In this document: positions 6,152 through 7,404 of the stretch, one piece after another
Layout: every line of letters begins with the position of its first letter
How positions within the stretch are numbered: the first letter of the stretch is position 1
Position numbers and translations under genes: made by a program
Source: an uncultured Butyrivibrio sp.
Lineage (GTDB): Bacteria; Bacillota; Clostridia; Lachnospirales; Lachnospiraceae
Length of the DNA: 7,404 nucleotides
Assembly (NCBI GenBank): GCA_947169985.1
Contig: CAMVRW010000116.1
Location: forward strand, 1-7,404
Direction: 5' to 3'
Notes under the pieces: generated by a model
What the model was told of the DNA's origin: nothing
Seen by the model: the letters and a program-made list of their open reading frames with translations, nothing else
The model's database searches: none

Positions 6152-7404
6152 AATATATTGATCCCAAGTTCTTTCGAATGAAAGATCATATCGACTGGAA
6201 AGCTCAGGCTGACAATATGAAAGAGATCGCCGGAATTGTTGGCGAACTCATTAAGGAGACGGATTGGAAGGATGTTGCCAAGGCAGCCGGAAAGGATGCC
6301 CAGGGCTTAAAGAAACGTGTCCTTCACGAGGCAGATCTCCTGAAAAACATGTCACCTGAAGAAGTAAAGGAGCTGGTGCTTAACGGTGAGAAACAGCTTG
6401 GTAAGCTCTACGCCAATGGCAAGATGGCCACGGTTAGGCGCGAGTGGAGAGGTGTTAAGGATACCGGAGCGGACTTCTACGAGTGGGGAAGAATGTGGGC
6501 AATGCTTCTTGCCACCTTCTCAAAGGATCTGGTTCCTGCCATGATGGGGGCAGTTCATTACAGATGGATGATTTCCTACTTCTGCTGTCACTCCTTTATG
6601 GATAAGAACACCTTAGGTCTTCGCGGAAGAGCCCTTAAGATGCACCATGAGCTGATATATGCTATTTTCAGATATGTTGCTGAGAATCTGGTTCTTCTTA
6701 TGAAGGCAGATCAGAAGGTTGGTAACAGCACAGACCTTTCCAAGAAGATAGTTCTTTTCGATGAGATGACCATGTCACAGATCATGGCCGGTTTCCCGGA
6801 TCTTATCGGAATTCCTTACCAGCTTATGCCGGTGTTCCTTCTTTCCGAGATCGACCAGCTGGCATGTATGCCATACATTGATGCGATAGAGTCCTACGGA
6901 CTTCCATCAGATACCTGCCCTGTTCCTTCATCTGAGTGCGGAGCTGTTGTGGCAGATGCTCTTCCACACATGGGAGCATGCTTCATTTCAAGTTCAATGC
7001 CCTGTGATGGTTCAGTAATGGCATCTTCCTATACAAGCAGAAGGTTCAAGGATCTTCCAACATATCATCTGGCATTCCCGGTAAGATATGAGGATGAATC
7101 CCTGATGGATGCAGCGGTAAAAGATATTAAGGGCTGTATCAAGTTTATCGAAGATAACACAGGAGCTAAGTGGAACTGGGATGCATACTTCTCAGCTATG
7201 AAGCGCTTCAATGAGGAGACAAAGTACGAACTCCAGAAATGGGAGATCAACCAGACTCCTACTCCACAGCTTATCGGACCTTGCTACGAGTTGTTCCGTA
7301 AGTGGAACTACGAGATGGATGGCGGTCTTGATCCAAGAATCATCTCAACCTTCAAGAAGGTCGACAAGATCATGATGAAGGCCTATGAGAACAAGGATGT
7401 GGCT
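6148..7404 (+). CDS. Long HgdA-like subunit (A2), 3'-truncated by the window edge
   Basis: The frame is open from ATG at 6148 to the last base (419 codons, no stop), so the C-terminal part is missing. AGGAGG at 6135-6140, 7 bases upstream, and the ATGA overlap with B2 fix the start. It is a diverged paralogue of A1. Shared landmarks are REWRG-x-KDT (98-106), HYRWM (137-141), YGLPSDTCP (250-258), PCDGSVMAS (285-293), a VRYED segment near 312-316, and NWD at 343-345. Cys257 and Cys286 match A1 Cys233 and Cys262. A1 Cys236 is replaced here, while Cys264 and Cys278 are extra. Identity to A1 is clearly much lower than that between B1 and B2. Residues 1-90 are a Lys/Glu-rich helical extension about 35 residues longer than that of A1. 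If similar in length to A1, about 170 residues lie beyond the window, including the Cys motif equivalent to A1 Cys494. It probably pairs with B2. Confidence 0.8.
   Translation, partial: MKYIDPKFFRMKDHIDWKAQADNMKEIAGIVGELIKETDWKDVAKAAGKDAQGLKKRVLHEADLLKNMSPEEVKELVLNGEKQLGKLYANGKMATVRREWRGVKDTGADFYEWGRMWAMLLATFSKDLVPAMMGAVHYRWMISYFCCHSFMDKNTLGLRGRALKMHHELIYAIFRYVAENLVLLMKADQKVGNSTDLSKKIVLFDEMTMSQIMAGFPDLIGIPYQLMPVFLLSEIDQLACMPYIDAIESYGLPSDTCPVPSSECGAVVADALPHMGACFISSSMPCDGSVMASSYTSRRFKDLPTYHLAFPVRYEDESLMDAAVKDIKGCIKFIEDNTGAKWNWDAYFSAMKRFNEETKYELQKWEINQTPTPQLIGPCYELFRKWNYEMDGGLDPRIISTFKKVDKIMMKAYENKDVA

Noticed and set aside
1074..7404. Naming the pairs as (R)-2-hydroxyglutaryl-CoA dehydratase or benzoyl-CoA reductase
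   Set aside because: The superfamily motifs are present, but the missing ASKHA activator, the long A subunits and the absence of CoA-transferase or pathway genes in the window give no basis for a specific substrate.

Overview
The window (about 7.4 kb, moderate GC by eye, strong AGGAGG-type ribosome binding sites, compact gene clusters) looks like chromosomal DNA of an anaerobic Firmicute. A Lachnospiraceae-like clostridium is my best guess from protein style, but the genus cannot be fixed from the sequence alone. The dominant content is two paralogous sets of 2-hydroxyacyl-CoA dehydratase / benzoyl-CoA reductase superfamily (HgdA/HgdB-like) iron-sulfur proteins. They are arranged around a CooC-type ATPase, with two further nickel-handling-type small genes nearby.

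Layout. 1-274 (+): C-terminal end of a phosphoglucomutase/phosphomannomutase. 328-798 (+): a His-rich metal-binding small protein followed closely by a CooT-like nickel-binding protein. 815-844: a strong stem-loop that can terminate convergent transcripts from both sides. 853-3958 (-): an operon read right to left, made of an HgdB-like subunit (B1), an unusually long HgdA-like subunit (A1, GTG start) and a 67-residue single-span membrane protein. 3959-4155: an AT-rich divergent promoter region with a recognisable promoter on each strand and a possible attenuator in the leader of B1. 4156 to the end (+): an operon of a CooC-like P-loop ATPase, a second HgdB-like subunit (B2, GTG start) and a second HgdA-like subunit (A2), which runs off the window. 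B2 and A2 overlap by ATGA.

How the genes may work together. In described members of this superfamily the two-subunit component is activated by an ASKHA-type ATPase with a [4Fe-4S] cluster (HgdC/FldI/BcrAD type). None is present here. The ATPase physically tied to the dehydratase-like genes is instead a MinD/CooC-type SIMIBI ATPase with an intact deviant Walker A motif and a CxC metal site. CooC and CooT are known from nickel insertion into carbon monoxide dehydrogenase, yet no CODH gene is visible. The most interesting hypothesis is a metalloenzyme system in which an HgdAB-like scaffold is matured or powered by a CooC-family ATPase, possibly with nickel. That is inference: the domain calls are well supported, but substrate, metal and mechanism are unknown.
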